DNA of 5,440 nucleotides, from positions 1 to 5,440 of the forward strand of contig CAYXFH010000167.1 of NCBI GenBank assembly GCA_964464245.1. Reading direction: 5' to 3'. Each line of letters opens with the position of its first letter. Position 1 is the first letter of the stretch. The notes beneath the pieces were generated by a model. It had not been told where the DNA came from and did no database searches. It was given only the letters and a program-made list of their open reading frames with translations. The stretch comes from JAPLHV01 sp964464245. Lineage in GTDB: Bacteria > Caldisericota > JANLFM01. Made by a program: the position numbers and the translations under genes. Of this stretch, positions 1-5,440 are shown piece after piece.

Positions 1-314
1 AGAACCTGCTGACCAACGCCGTCAAGTTCTCCCCCAAGGGAGGAAAGGTTGAGGTCCGCCTCAAGTTGGAAGACCGTACCCTCCTCCTGGAGGTGGAGGA
101 CCACGGCCTCGGCATCCCCGCCCAGGAACAATCCCAGCTCTTCCAACCTTTCCAGCGGGGCCGCTCGGCCCACGAGAAGAGGATCCCCGGCACCGGCCTG
201 GGACTCTACGTCTGCCGCCGCATCGTCGAGGAGCACGGCGGCACGATCTCCCTCGCCAGTGAAGAAGGGAAGGGGACCAAAGTGACCGTGCGACTGCCCT
301 GGGAAGTTGAGTAG
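1..314 (+). CDS. Sensor histidine kinase A, C-terminal ATPase domain only (5' end outside window)
   Basis: The reading frame is open from the first bases (first full codon at 3) to TAG at 312-314, giving the last 103 residues of a histidine kinase. What remains is most of an HATPase_c (GHKL) domain, which binds ATP and phosphorylates the kinase's own histidine. Visible motifs in order are the N box (NLLTNAVKFS, first residues), the G1 box (DHGLGIP), the F box (LFQPFQRG) and the G2 box (GTGLGLYV), ending in VTVRLPWEVE. The dimerisation and sensory parts lie upstream of the window. It matches the end of the next gene without gaps: 85 of 103 residues are identical. The next gene starts 10 nt after its stop, so the two are probably co-transcribed. 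The frame begins inside the N box, so this is a window-edge partial rather than a broken gene. The signal and partner regulator are unknown. Confidence 0.93.
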   Translation, partial: NLLTNAVKFSPKGGKVEVRLKLEDRTLLLEVEDHGLGIPAQEQSQLFQPFQRGRSAHEKRIPGTGLGLYVCRRIVEEHGGTISLASEEGKGTKVTVRLPWEVE

Positions 315-318
315 GAGG
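313..318 (+). promoter_or_regulatory. Ribosome binding site of kinase B (AGGAGG)
   Basis: A perfect AGGAGG Shine-Dalgarno sequence lies 6 nt before ATG 325 and overlaps the stop codon TAG (312-314) of kinase A. It fixes the start of kinase B at 325, not at the in-frame TTG at 307, which lies inside the upstream gene and has no comparable site. The overlap with the stop codon fits translational coupling of the two genes. Confidence 0.9.
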
Positions 319-324
319 ACGCCC

Positions 325-2370
325 ATGACCGACCAGAAGCATGAGCGCAACGAGACCTCCAGCCTTCCAGCGGATGCGGCCCCACACCCTGACCCGGCCC
401 TGCTGCGCCGGCGGGCCGAGGAAAAGGCCGGATCCCTTGAATCACAGGAGCTGGAGGCTCTCTCCCCCGAAGAAACCCGGCAGACGCTCCACGAGCTGCG
501 GGTGCATCAGATTGAGCTGGAGATGCAGAACGAGGAGCTGCGCCGGGCGCAGGAGGAACTGGATATCTCACGGGCGCGCTACTTCGACCTCTACGACCTT
601 GCCCCGGCGGGCTATTGCACCGTCAGCGAAAAGGGTCTTATTTTGGAAGCCAATCTCACCGCTGCTACCCTGCTGGGCGTGTCTCGAGGCGCGCTGGTCA
701 AGCAGCTATTGACCCGGTTCATCCTCGAGGAGAACCAAGACACCTACTACCTGCACCGCAAGCAGCTCTTCCAGACTGGTGAGCCGCAGGCCTGCGAAGT
801 GCGGTTGGTGAAAAAAGACGGCACGTCCTTCTGGGCGCGGTTGGAAACGACCGTCGCTCAGGACGAAGGCGGCGCGTCTGTCTGCCGAGCCATTATTAGC
901 GACATCACCGAACGCAAGCAGGTAGAAGTGGTATTGCGGGAGAGCGAAGAGCGGTATCGCCAATTGTTTGAATCGGCATCCGACGCGCTTTTCCTGATCG
1001 CCGCCGATACGGGTCTGATCGTCGAAGCCAACGCCGTGGCGTCAGAACTATATGGTTATTACCGGGATGAGTTGCTCACCAAGAAGAGTACGGATCTTTC
1101 GGCAGAACCTGAGGAGACGGAACGGCGCATCCATGAGGCGCAGACAACCGCCGATCAGGTCATGAGAATCCCGCTGCGTCTTCATCGCAAGAAGGATGGA
1201 ACCGTCTTTCCAGTTGAAATCACTGCTCGGTCTCTTACCGTGAAAGGACGGCGGCGCCTCCTCATTGCTGTCCGCGACATCACCACGCGCAAGCGGGCCG
1301 AGGAGGCGTTGCGGGAGAGCGAGGAACGGTATCGCACAATAATGGATCAAGCTGCCGACGCCGTCTTCCTGCACGACGAGTCTGGCCGGATAGTGGATGT
1401 CAACCGGAAAGCATGCCAGAGTCTTGGCTATTCCAGGGAGGAGCTGCTCTTCAAGTCCATTGTGGACATCGATCCCAAGGCGATCGCGCTCGAAAAGGGC
1501 AAGTTATGGGGCAACATCCTTGCAGGTGAGCAGGTCACGCTTGAGAGCTGCCATATTCGCAAGGACGGCAGCGTTATCCCCGTAGAGGTGACACTCAGTT
1601 CGGTGCGCATACCTCTTGGCCCGGCAATCATCAACATCGCCAGGGACATCACCGAGCGCAAACAGTTGGAGGAGCGCATCCGCCAAGTCCGTAGCGACCT
1701 CCTCTTTGCCGTCTCTCACGACCTAAAATCCCCCCTCCAGGCCCTCCATCAAACCCAGGAGATGCTGAACATGCTGACCCCAGGAGAGGGATTGGCCCGC
1801 TTCCAGGAGTACAGCGAGATCTGGCGCCGCAACCTGCAACGCCTGGAGCGGATGATCAACAACCTGGTGGACAGCCAGCGCACTAAGGAAGGCCGCTTCC
1901 CCCTCCTTCTCGCTCCCTCTGATCCGGGGAAGATGGTCAAGCGGGTAGTAGAAGACCTGACCGGTTACGCCCTCGCCTCTCAGGTGACTTTCGACCTGAA
2001 GCTGCAGCCCGTGCCGGAAGGCGCCTGCGACGAGGAAGCCCTCTCCCGAGTAGTGGAGAACCTCTTGACCAACGCCGTCAAGTTCTCTCCCAAAGGAGGA
2101 AAAATCGAGGTCCGCCTCGCGTTGGAAGATCGCACCCTCCTCCTGGAGGTGGAGGACCACGGCCTCGGCATCCCCGCCAACGAACAGGCGCAGCTCTTCC
2201 AGCTCTTCCAGCGCGGCTGCTCGGCCCAACAAAGAGGAATTCCTGGTTCCGGCCTGGGCCTCTACGTCTCGCGCCGCATCGTCGAAGAGCATGGCGGCTC
2301 GATCTCCCTGACCGGCGAGGAAGGGAAAGGGACCACGGTGACTGTGCGATTGCCCTGGAAAAGCGAGTAA
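325..2370 (+). CDS. Soluble sensor histidine kinase B with three PAS domains
   Basis: This is a 681-residue histidine kinase. Domains in order: a charged N-terminus with a predicted coiled coil (about 25-90, including HELRVHQIELEMQ from residue 56); PAS1 (about 85-196); PAS2 (about 211-321); PAS3 (about 336-444); HisKA with FAVSHDLKSP, phosphoacceptor His465; and HATPase_c (about 570-678). The ATPase has the N box (N579, N583), G1 (DHGLGIP, from D611), the F box (LFQLFQRG) and G2 (GSGLGLYV, from G641), so it should be catalytically competent. Each PAS ends in the usual DITxRK-type exit motif, followed by a short helical linker. I see no transmembrane segment, signal peptide or receiver domain, so it should be a cytoplasmic sensor acting on a separate response regulator. 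PAS ligands cannot be read from the sequence, and I see no clear haem or flavin signature. Start ATG 325 is supported by AGGAGG. Kinase A lies 10 nt upstream and kinase C 3 nt downstream, implying one operon. Confidence 0.95.
   Translation: MTDQKHERNETSSLPADAAPHPDPALLRRRAEEKAGSLESQELEALSPEETRQTLHELRVHQIELEMQNEELRRAQEELDISRARYFDLYDLAPAGYCTVSEKGLILEANLTAATLLGVSRGALVKQLLTRFILEENQDTYYLHRKQLFQTGEPQACEVRLVKKDGTSFWARLETTVAQDEGGASVCRAIISDITERKQVEVVLRESEERYRQLFESASDALFLIAADTGLIVEANAVASELYGYYRDELLTKKSTDLSAEPEETERRIHEAQTTADQVMRIPLRLHRKKDGTVFPVEITARSLTVKGRRRLLIAVRDITTRKRAEEALRESEERYRTIMDQAADAVFLHDESGRIVDVNRKACQSLGYSREELLFKSIVDIDPKAIALEKGKLWGNILAGEQVTLESCHIRKDGSVIPVEVTLSSVRIPLGPAIINIARDITERKQLEERIRQVRSDLLFAVSHDLKSPLQALHQTQEMLNMLTPGEGLARFQEYSEIWRRNLQRLERMINNLVDSQRTKEGRFPLLLAPSDPGKMVKRVVEDLTGYALASQVTFDLKLQPVPEGACDEEALSRVVENLLTNAVKFSPKGGKIEVRLALEDRTLLLEVEDHGLGIPANEQAQLFQLFQRGCSAQQRGIPGSGLGLYVSRRIVEEHGGSISLTGEEGKGTTVTVRLPWKSE
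490..552 (+). repeat. 63-nt N-terminal module shared with kinase C (copy 1)
   Basis: These 21 codons inside kinase B, encoding the helical HELRVHQIELEMQ block that leads into PAS1, recur at 2497-2559 in kinase C with only two base differences (ATT/ATC and GCG/ACG). The coding is in register in both genes. This is a dispersed duplication inside paralogous genes, not a mobile element. Confidence 0.9.
2057..2370 (+). repeat. Duplicated kinase ATPase segment (paralogous to 1-314)
   Basis: The last 314 nt of kinase B align base for base with window positions 1-314 at a constant offset of 2056. I counted about 53 mismatches over the 312 coding bases, about 83% identity. The block contains a perfect 45-nt match (78-122 against 2134-2178) covering the G1 box. 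It shows that kinases A and B arose by duplication or have been homogenised since. Confidence 0.9.
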
Positions 2371-2373
2371 GCG

Positions 2374-4830
2374 ATGAGCGACGAAGAGAGACGATCCAAC
2401 CGTGCCATTCAACTGCGGCAAGCGGCGGAGGAGAAACTTGCCCGATCCAAAGATTCGTCTGTGCTGACCCAAGAGAAGGCGGTCGAAGATCTTCTGCACG
2501 AGCTGCGGGTGCATCAGATCGAGCTGGAGATGCAGAACGAGGAGCTGCGCCGGACGCAGAGAGAACTGGATGACTCACGCGCCAAGTACAAAGACCTCTA
2601 CGACCTGGCCCCACTGGGTTACCTCACCTTCAGCCCCGAAGGCCTGATCCTGGAAGCCAACCTCGCTGCCGCCCGGCTCTTGGGAACGGAGCGGTCCGCA
2701 CTGGTGAAGCAGCAAATGACCTCCTTCATTCTGGAGGAAGACCAAGACACCCATTACCTTTGTCAGAAGGCGCTCTTGCGAACTGGGGAGAAGCAAGTCT
2801 ACGAATTGCGCCTGTTGCCCCGGGGAGGAACCCCACGCTGGGTGCGGATCGAAGCCGAGGTGGGAAAGCTGGGCAATGAGGAGGCTGAGGTCTGCCGGGT
2901 CGCGCTCAGCGACATCACCGAGCGCGTGCGAGCGGAAGAAGCGCTGCGGGAACGTGACATCCGATTCAATAAATTGTCTTCTCATGTTCCCGGAATGATT
3001 TATCAGTTTATGGAGAGACCTGACGGAACCTATTGCGTGCCGTTCACCACAGAAGCGATCAAGGATATTTTTGGTTGTTCACCGCAAGATGTTCGCGACG
3101 ATTTTTCTCCAATCGCCAACGTGATTGTGCCCGAGGATTTTGATAGATTCGTCGGTTCCATTCAATACTCAGCCAAACATCTGACTCCTTGGCAATGTGA
3201 ATATCGAGTACAAATTCCCGGTCAGTCCATCAGATGGCTGTTCGGCCAATCAACGCCCGAGAAATTGGCCGATGGCGGTGTAATCTGGCATGGCTTCAAT
3301 ACTGACATCACCGAGCGCAAGCAAGCCGATGTGGAGCTGCAGAAACTGGCCTCGGTGGTCCGTTACTCCAGCGAAATGGTCAACCTAGCCACTCTTGACG
3401 GCAAGATGATCTTCCTCAATGAGGCGGGGTCCAAGTTGCTGGGGATCCCTCCGGCTGAGGTGGAACGGACCCACATCATGCAAGTCATTCCTGATCCCTT
3501 CAAAGATAAGGTGGAGAATGAACTGATGCCTTCCCTGATCAATATCGGAGCCTGGGCAGGGGACCTCCAATACCTCAACCTACAGACCGGCCGGCTTACC
3601 GACGCGCATGCTACCACATTTGTCGTCAAGGATCCGGTGACGGGAACGCCGTTGTATCTGGCCAACGTTTCCACCGACATCACCGAGCGGAAACGGGCGG
3701 AAGAGGAGCTGCGGGAGAGCGAGCAGCGCCTTGACGACATCATCGACTTTCTGCCGGATGCCACTTTTGCCATAAACCTCAAGGGAGAAGTGATTGCCTG
3801 GAACCGCTCGATGGAGGAACTGACCGGCACACCGAAGGAAGAGCTGATCGGGAAGGGAGATTTTGCCTACGCGGCGCCTTTTTATGGCGAAACCGGACCG
3901 ATGCTGATTGACCTTATCTTCCAGGACCGGGAAGAGATGAAAGAGAACTATGACTATCTGATAAAAAGAAGGGATCAGGTGGTTGCGGAAGCCTTTGTCC
4001 CCTCCTTGCGCGGAGGCAAGGGCGCCTACCTCTGGGGAATCGCTTCTCCCTTGTATGACAGCAGCGGCGCCATTGTGGGCGCTATCGAATCGCTGCGCGA
4101 CATCACCGAGCGCAAGGAACTGGAAGCAGCGGTGGAAAGAACCCAAATGGATTTCCTCTTCGCCGTCTCCCACGAGCTGAAGACGCCATTGCTGATCATG
4201 GCAGCGACGGAGGAGATGGTGGAGCTGCTGCCCGTCGAACAGCGGGTGGAACGCTTCCGCGAGTACGCCGACGTCTGGAAACGGAACCTGATCCGGCTGC
4301 GGACCATCATTGACAACCTGGTGGACAGCCAGCGCTCGCCGCGCACGGGGATGAAGCTCAGCCCGCAACCGACCGATCTCGGCGCGCTGGTGGGTCGCGT
4401 GCTGGAGGAGCTGGCGCCGCTAAGAGAGAAGAAGGGTCTCCGGGCGCGCAGGGAACTAGATCCGGTGAGGCCGCTTTCTTTGGATCCCGAAGCCTGCGCG
4501 CGGATCCTGACCAACCTGCTGACCAATGCCATCAAGTTCTCGCCTGCATCCGGGGCGATCTGGATTGGCTTGCGAGAGGAAGCGGACCAAGCCGTGTTGC
4601 GGATCCACGACGAGGGACCCGGCATCCCGGCCGAGGAGATGCCCAACCTCTTCCAGCCCTTCCGCCGGGGGGCGGGAGTGGTGCGAGCTGTGGTGCCGGG
4701 GACAGGACTGGGGCTCTACGTCTCCCGCATCTTGAGCGAGGCTCAGGGCGGAACGATCGAGCTGGAAAGCGTGGCCGGCCGGGGCGCGACGGTCACTGTC
4801 CGTTTCCCGCTGCCGGCGCACAGTGCGTGA
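2374..4830 (+). CDS. Soluble sensor histidine kinase C with four PAS domains
   Basis: This is an 818-residue histidine kinase. Domains in order: a coiled-coil N-terminus (HELRVHQIELEMQ from residue 42); PAS1 (about 72-183); PAS2 (about 197-313), which resembles the PAS_3 fold with WQCEYRV and IRWLFG; PAS3 (about 328-437); PAS4 (about 456-578, with LPDATFAIN and VIAWNRSMEELTG); HisKA with FAVSHELKTP, phosphoacceptor His600; and HATPase_c (about 705-815). The ATPase has the N box (N714, N718), G1 (DEGPGIP, from D746), the F box (LFQPFRRG) and G2 (GTGLGLYV, from G776). All catalytic motifs are intact. No membrane span or receiver domain is seen, so the protein should be cytoplasmic. ATG 2374 follows the kinase B stop by 3 nt. 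No strong Shine-Dalgarno sequence precedes it, so translation probably depends on coupling. PAS2 is coded by clearly lower-GC DNA than the rest of the gene. An inverted-repeat element begins right after the TGA stop, but the protein ends like its paralogues and does not look truncated. Confidence 0.95.
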   Translation: MSDEERRSNRAIQLRQAAEEKLARSKDSSVLTQEKAVEDLLHELRVHQIELEMQNEELRRTQRELDDSRAKYKDLYDLAPLGYLTFSPEGLILEANLAAARLLGTERSALVKQQMTSFILEEDQDTHYLCQKALLRTGEKQVYELRLLPRGGTPRWVRIEAEVGKLGNEEAEVCRVALSDITERVRAEEALRERDIRFNKLSSHVPGMIYQFMERPDGTYCVPFTTEAIKDIFGCSPQDVRDDFSPIANVIVPEDFDRFVGSIQYSAKHLTPWQCEYRVQIPGQSIRWLFGQSTPEKLADGGVIWHGFNTDITERKQADVELQKLASVVRYSSEMVNLATLDGKMIFLNEAGSKLLGIPPAEVERTHIMQVIPDPFKDKVENELMPSLINIGAWAGDLQYLNLQTGRLTDAHATTFVVKDPVTGTPLYLANVSTDITERKRAEEELRESEQRLDDIIDFLPDATFAINLKGEVIAWNRSMEELTGTPKEELIGKGDFAYAAPFYGETGPMLIDLIFQDREEMKENYDYLIKRRDQVVAEAFVPSLRGGKGAYLWGIASPLYDSSGAIVGAIESLRDITERKELEAAVERTQMDFLFAVSHELKTPLLIMAATEEMVELLPVEQRVERFREYADVWKRNLIRLRTIIDNLVDSQRSPRTGMKLSPQPTDLGALVGRVLEELAPLREKKGLRARRELDPVRPLSLDPEACARILTNLLTNAIKFSPASGAIWIGLREEADQAVLRIHDEGPGIPAEEMPNLFQPFRRGAGVVRAVVPGTGLGLYVSRILSEAQGGTIELESVAGRGATVTVRFPLPAHSA
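2497..2559 (+). repeat. 63-nt N-terminal module shared with kinase B (copy 2)
   Basis: This is the partner of 490-552, with 61 of 63 bases identical. Identity falls after the CAG codon at the end of the block, although the following YDLAP and SDITER motifs are still recognisable as homologous at protein level. Confidence 0.9.
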
Positions 4831-4831
4831 A

Positions 4832-4850
4832 AAAGGGGACAGATTTATTT
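4832..4850 (+). repeat. Left arm of the 19-bp terminal inverted repeat
   Basis: AAAGGGGACAGATTTATTT, one base after the kinase C stop codon (TGA 4828-4830). Its exact reverse complement is at 5255-5273. The arm also contains the complement of TAA (4845-4847), which ends the last transposase fragment. Confidence 0.92.
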
Positions 4851-5250
4851 TTCCACCTTCCTCAGCCTTCCCGGCCCTCGAGATTCCATCCGCCTTTCCA
4901 TCTTCTTCTCCATTTCCTCCACGAGATGCTTCAGTGTGTTCAGGAGAGGGCGCCGGTCAACTGTCCCCGTTGGAGCAATAGTCAAATCAGCTCCCATTCT
5001 CCCGCTGCAATGGTTTCTTTGACCCTGGCTGCATAACATTCCGCCCGTTTTGTCTCACTGTCGACAAGGCCAAGGGTGCAAGGGCCATCATCCAGCCCTT
5101 CTTCTTTGCGGTTGCTAATTTTGACACCGTAGCTGGACCATCGGCAGTCAGCGGGATCCGCAACGATTCCCACCCGCACCAGATTCCCAGCTCCACATAT
5201 CGGCAACAAGCCAGGACACGCTGCCACGGGTTAAATGGCTTGCCTGCCAT
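4845..5250 (-). pseudogene. REP-associated (Y1) transposase, C-terminal fragment, frameshifted
   Basis: Three minus-strand pieces in three different frames together read like the C-terminal part of a RAYT transposase. Piece 1 starts near ATG 5250 and contains RVLACCRYVEL. After a frame change at about 5186-5187, piece 2 continues NLVRVGIVADPADCRWSSYG, so the family block normally written CRYxELNPVRAGxVxDPxxYRWSSY is split across the shift. Piece 2 runs to GEWELI and a TGA at 4982-4984, beyond which the same frame still reads LQRGQLTGA (about 4949-4975), marking the TGA as a nonsense mutation. A second frame change around 4930-4950 leads to piece 3, rich in Glu, Lys and Arg (LVEEMEKKMERRM), ending GRLRKVEK with its TAA inside the terminal repeat. 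The N-terminal catalytic part is missing. It cannot encode an active transposase. The family call rests on remembered motifs. Confidence 0.75.
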
Positions 5251-5254
5251 CAAT

Positions 5255-5273
5255 AAATAAATCTGTCCCCTTT
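5255..5273 (-). repeat. Right arm of the 19-bp terminal inverted repeat
   Basis: Read on the minus strand this is AAAGGGGACAGATTTATTT, identical to 4832-4850. It lies four bases beyond the first ATG (5250) of the transposase remnant. Confidence 0.92.
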
Positions 5274-5334
5274 ATTTCCCTTGAGAGTATCGGAGAGATA
5301 GAAGGGTGGCGCTGGCTGGAGAGGCCATGAGCGG

Positions 5335-5343
5335 TGGTATAAT
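5335..5343 (+). promoter_or_regulatory. Extended -10 promoter (TGGTATAAT)
   Basis: A perfect TATAAT hexamer at 5338-5343 is preceded by TG with one base between, giving the extended -10 form. No good -35 box lies at 16-18 bp, which extended -10 promoters can tolerate. Transcription would start near 5350 and leave a leader of roughly 44 nt before ATG 5394. It would serve the next gene separately from the kinase operon. Confidence 0.65.
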
Positions 5344-5380
5344 GGGAAAAGAATTGAATCCGTCTAAAGTAAAATTGAAG

Positions 5381-5385
5381 AGGAG
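5381..5385 (+). promoter_or_regulatory. Ribosome binding site of the downstream gene (AGGAG)
   Basis: AGGAG lies within a purine-rich run (GAAGAGGAGAAG), 8 nt before ATG 5394. It supports that ATG as a true start even though only 47 nt of the gene are visible. Confidence 0.75.
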
Positions 5386-5393
5386 AAGCGGAC

Positions 5394-5440
5394 ATGAGCG
5401 TACGGAACAGTTTGATTCTAGTTATTGTCCTTTTAGTGAG
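5394..5440 (+). CDS. Start of an unknown gene with a hydrophobic N-terminus (3' end outside window)
   Basis: Only 15 full codons are present, reading MSVRNSLILVIVLLV and still open at the window edge. A short basic start (Arg4) followed by an unbroken run of Leu, Ile and Val looks like a signal peptide or first transmembrane helix, so the product is probably exported or anchored in the inner membrane. The start is supported by AGGAG at 5381-5385 and an extended -10 promoter at 5335-5343. The family cannot be recognised from this stretch; a membrane-bound sensor or an exported protein would both fit. Codon choice (TTG, CTA, TTA) is more AT-rich than in the kinases. Confidence 0.65.
   Translation, partial: MSVRNSLILVIVLLV

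Larger units (their letters stand above)
4831..5274. mobile_element. Degenerate RAYT-type (REP-associated Y1 transposase) element remnant
   Basis: This is a segment of about 443 bp bounded by a perfect 19-bp inverted repeat (4832-4850 and 5255-5273). It encloses minus-strand remains of the C-terminal part of a REP-associated tyrosine transposase. The N-terminal part of the transposase, including any HUH metal-binding motif, is absent, so this is an internally deleted, non-autonomous copy. No target-site duplication is visible, which fits Y1-type elements but does not prove the class. The left end directly follows the stop codon of kinase C. The boundaries are inferred from the repeat arms alone and could extend slightly further. 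Confidence 0.72.

Noticed and set aside
307..324. Alternative TTG start for kinase B at 307
   Set aside because: It overlaps the end of kinase A and lacks a Shine-Dalgarno site, whereas ATG 325 has AGGAGG 6 nt upstream.
1723..2514. Long minus-strand open frame (263 codons) antisense to kinase B and the start of C
   Set aside because: It crosses the end of one well-supported kinase gene and the start of the next, has no recognisable domain, and reflects GC-rich codon bias on the opposite strand.
3580..4368. Long minus-strand open frame (262 codons) antisense to kinase C
   Set aside because: It lies wholly inside an intact PAS-HisKA coding region, with a translation that matches no known motif; it is a shadow frame.
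4961..4968. Internal CTGTCCCC that looks like a third copy of the terminal repeat core
   Set aside because: On the minus strand it codes QRGQLT within the remnant's LQRGQLTG block, and the match does not extend into the ATTTATTT part of the repeat. It is a coding coincidence.
4982..5227. Intact small protein gene on the minus strand (81 codons)
   Set aside because: It is the middle piece of the frameshifted transposase remnant, with its start inside the conserved block and its end at a premature stop.
4831..5274. CRISPR array or tRNA/rRNA gene in the non-coding stretch
   Set aside because: There are only two repeat arms, in inverted orientation, and no cloverleaf or rRNA-like sequence was seen.
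5308..5325. Possible sigma-54 promoter (TGGCGCTGGCTGG)
   Set aside because: The -12 element GC does not fall at the required spacing from the -24 GG, and a perfect extended -10 lies close by.

Overview
The window looks like part of a GC-rich, environmental Gram-negative-type bacterium. Large soluble multi-PAS histidine kinases in tandem, plus a repeat containing GGGGACAGATTTATTT linked to a REP-associated (Y1/RAYT-type) transposase remnant, recall Desulfobacterota/Geobacter-like genomes. That assignment rests on recollection of family style and is weak; the sequence itself does not fix the taxon.

Layout. (1) 1-314: the 3' end of a histidine kinase gene (kinase A), entering from outside the window and holding only the ATPase domain. 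(2) 325-2370: a complete soluble sensor kinase (kinase B) with an N-terminal coiled-coil module, three PAS domains, HisKA and HATPase_c. (3) 2374-4830: a second complete kinase (kinase C) with the same N-terminal module, four PAS domains, HisKA and HATPase_c. The three genes share one strand, are separated by 10 and 3 nt, and are clearly paralogous: A and B can be aligned without gaps over the last 314 nt at about 83% identity (hand count). They are probably one transcription unit whose promoter lies upstream of the window. (4) 4831-5274: a small decayed mobile element bounded by a perfect 19-bp inverted repeat. It carries, on the minus strand, the C-terminal part of a RAYT-like transposase broken by two frameshifts and a nonsense codon. 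Its left end abuts the stop codon of kinase C. (5) 5275-5440: a non-coding stretch with a perfect extended -10 promoter (TGGTATAAT) and a good ribosome binding site, followed by the first 15 codons of a gene whose product begins with a hydrophobic, signal-like segment.

How they work together. The kinases have no visible membrane segment and no receiver domain, so they should be cytoplasmic sensors that autophosphorylate on a histidine (B: His465, C: His600) and pass phosphate to response regulators not present here. They differ mostly in PAS number and type while keeping the start, the linkers and the catalytic core alike. This suggests duplication followed by PAS exchange, so that several signals may feed into similar outputs. 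I see no strong sign of a wholly new system; the points of interest are the modular duplication of the kinases and the degenerate transposon remnant.
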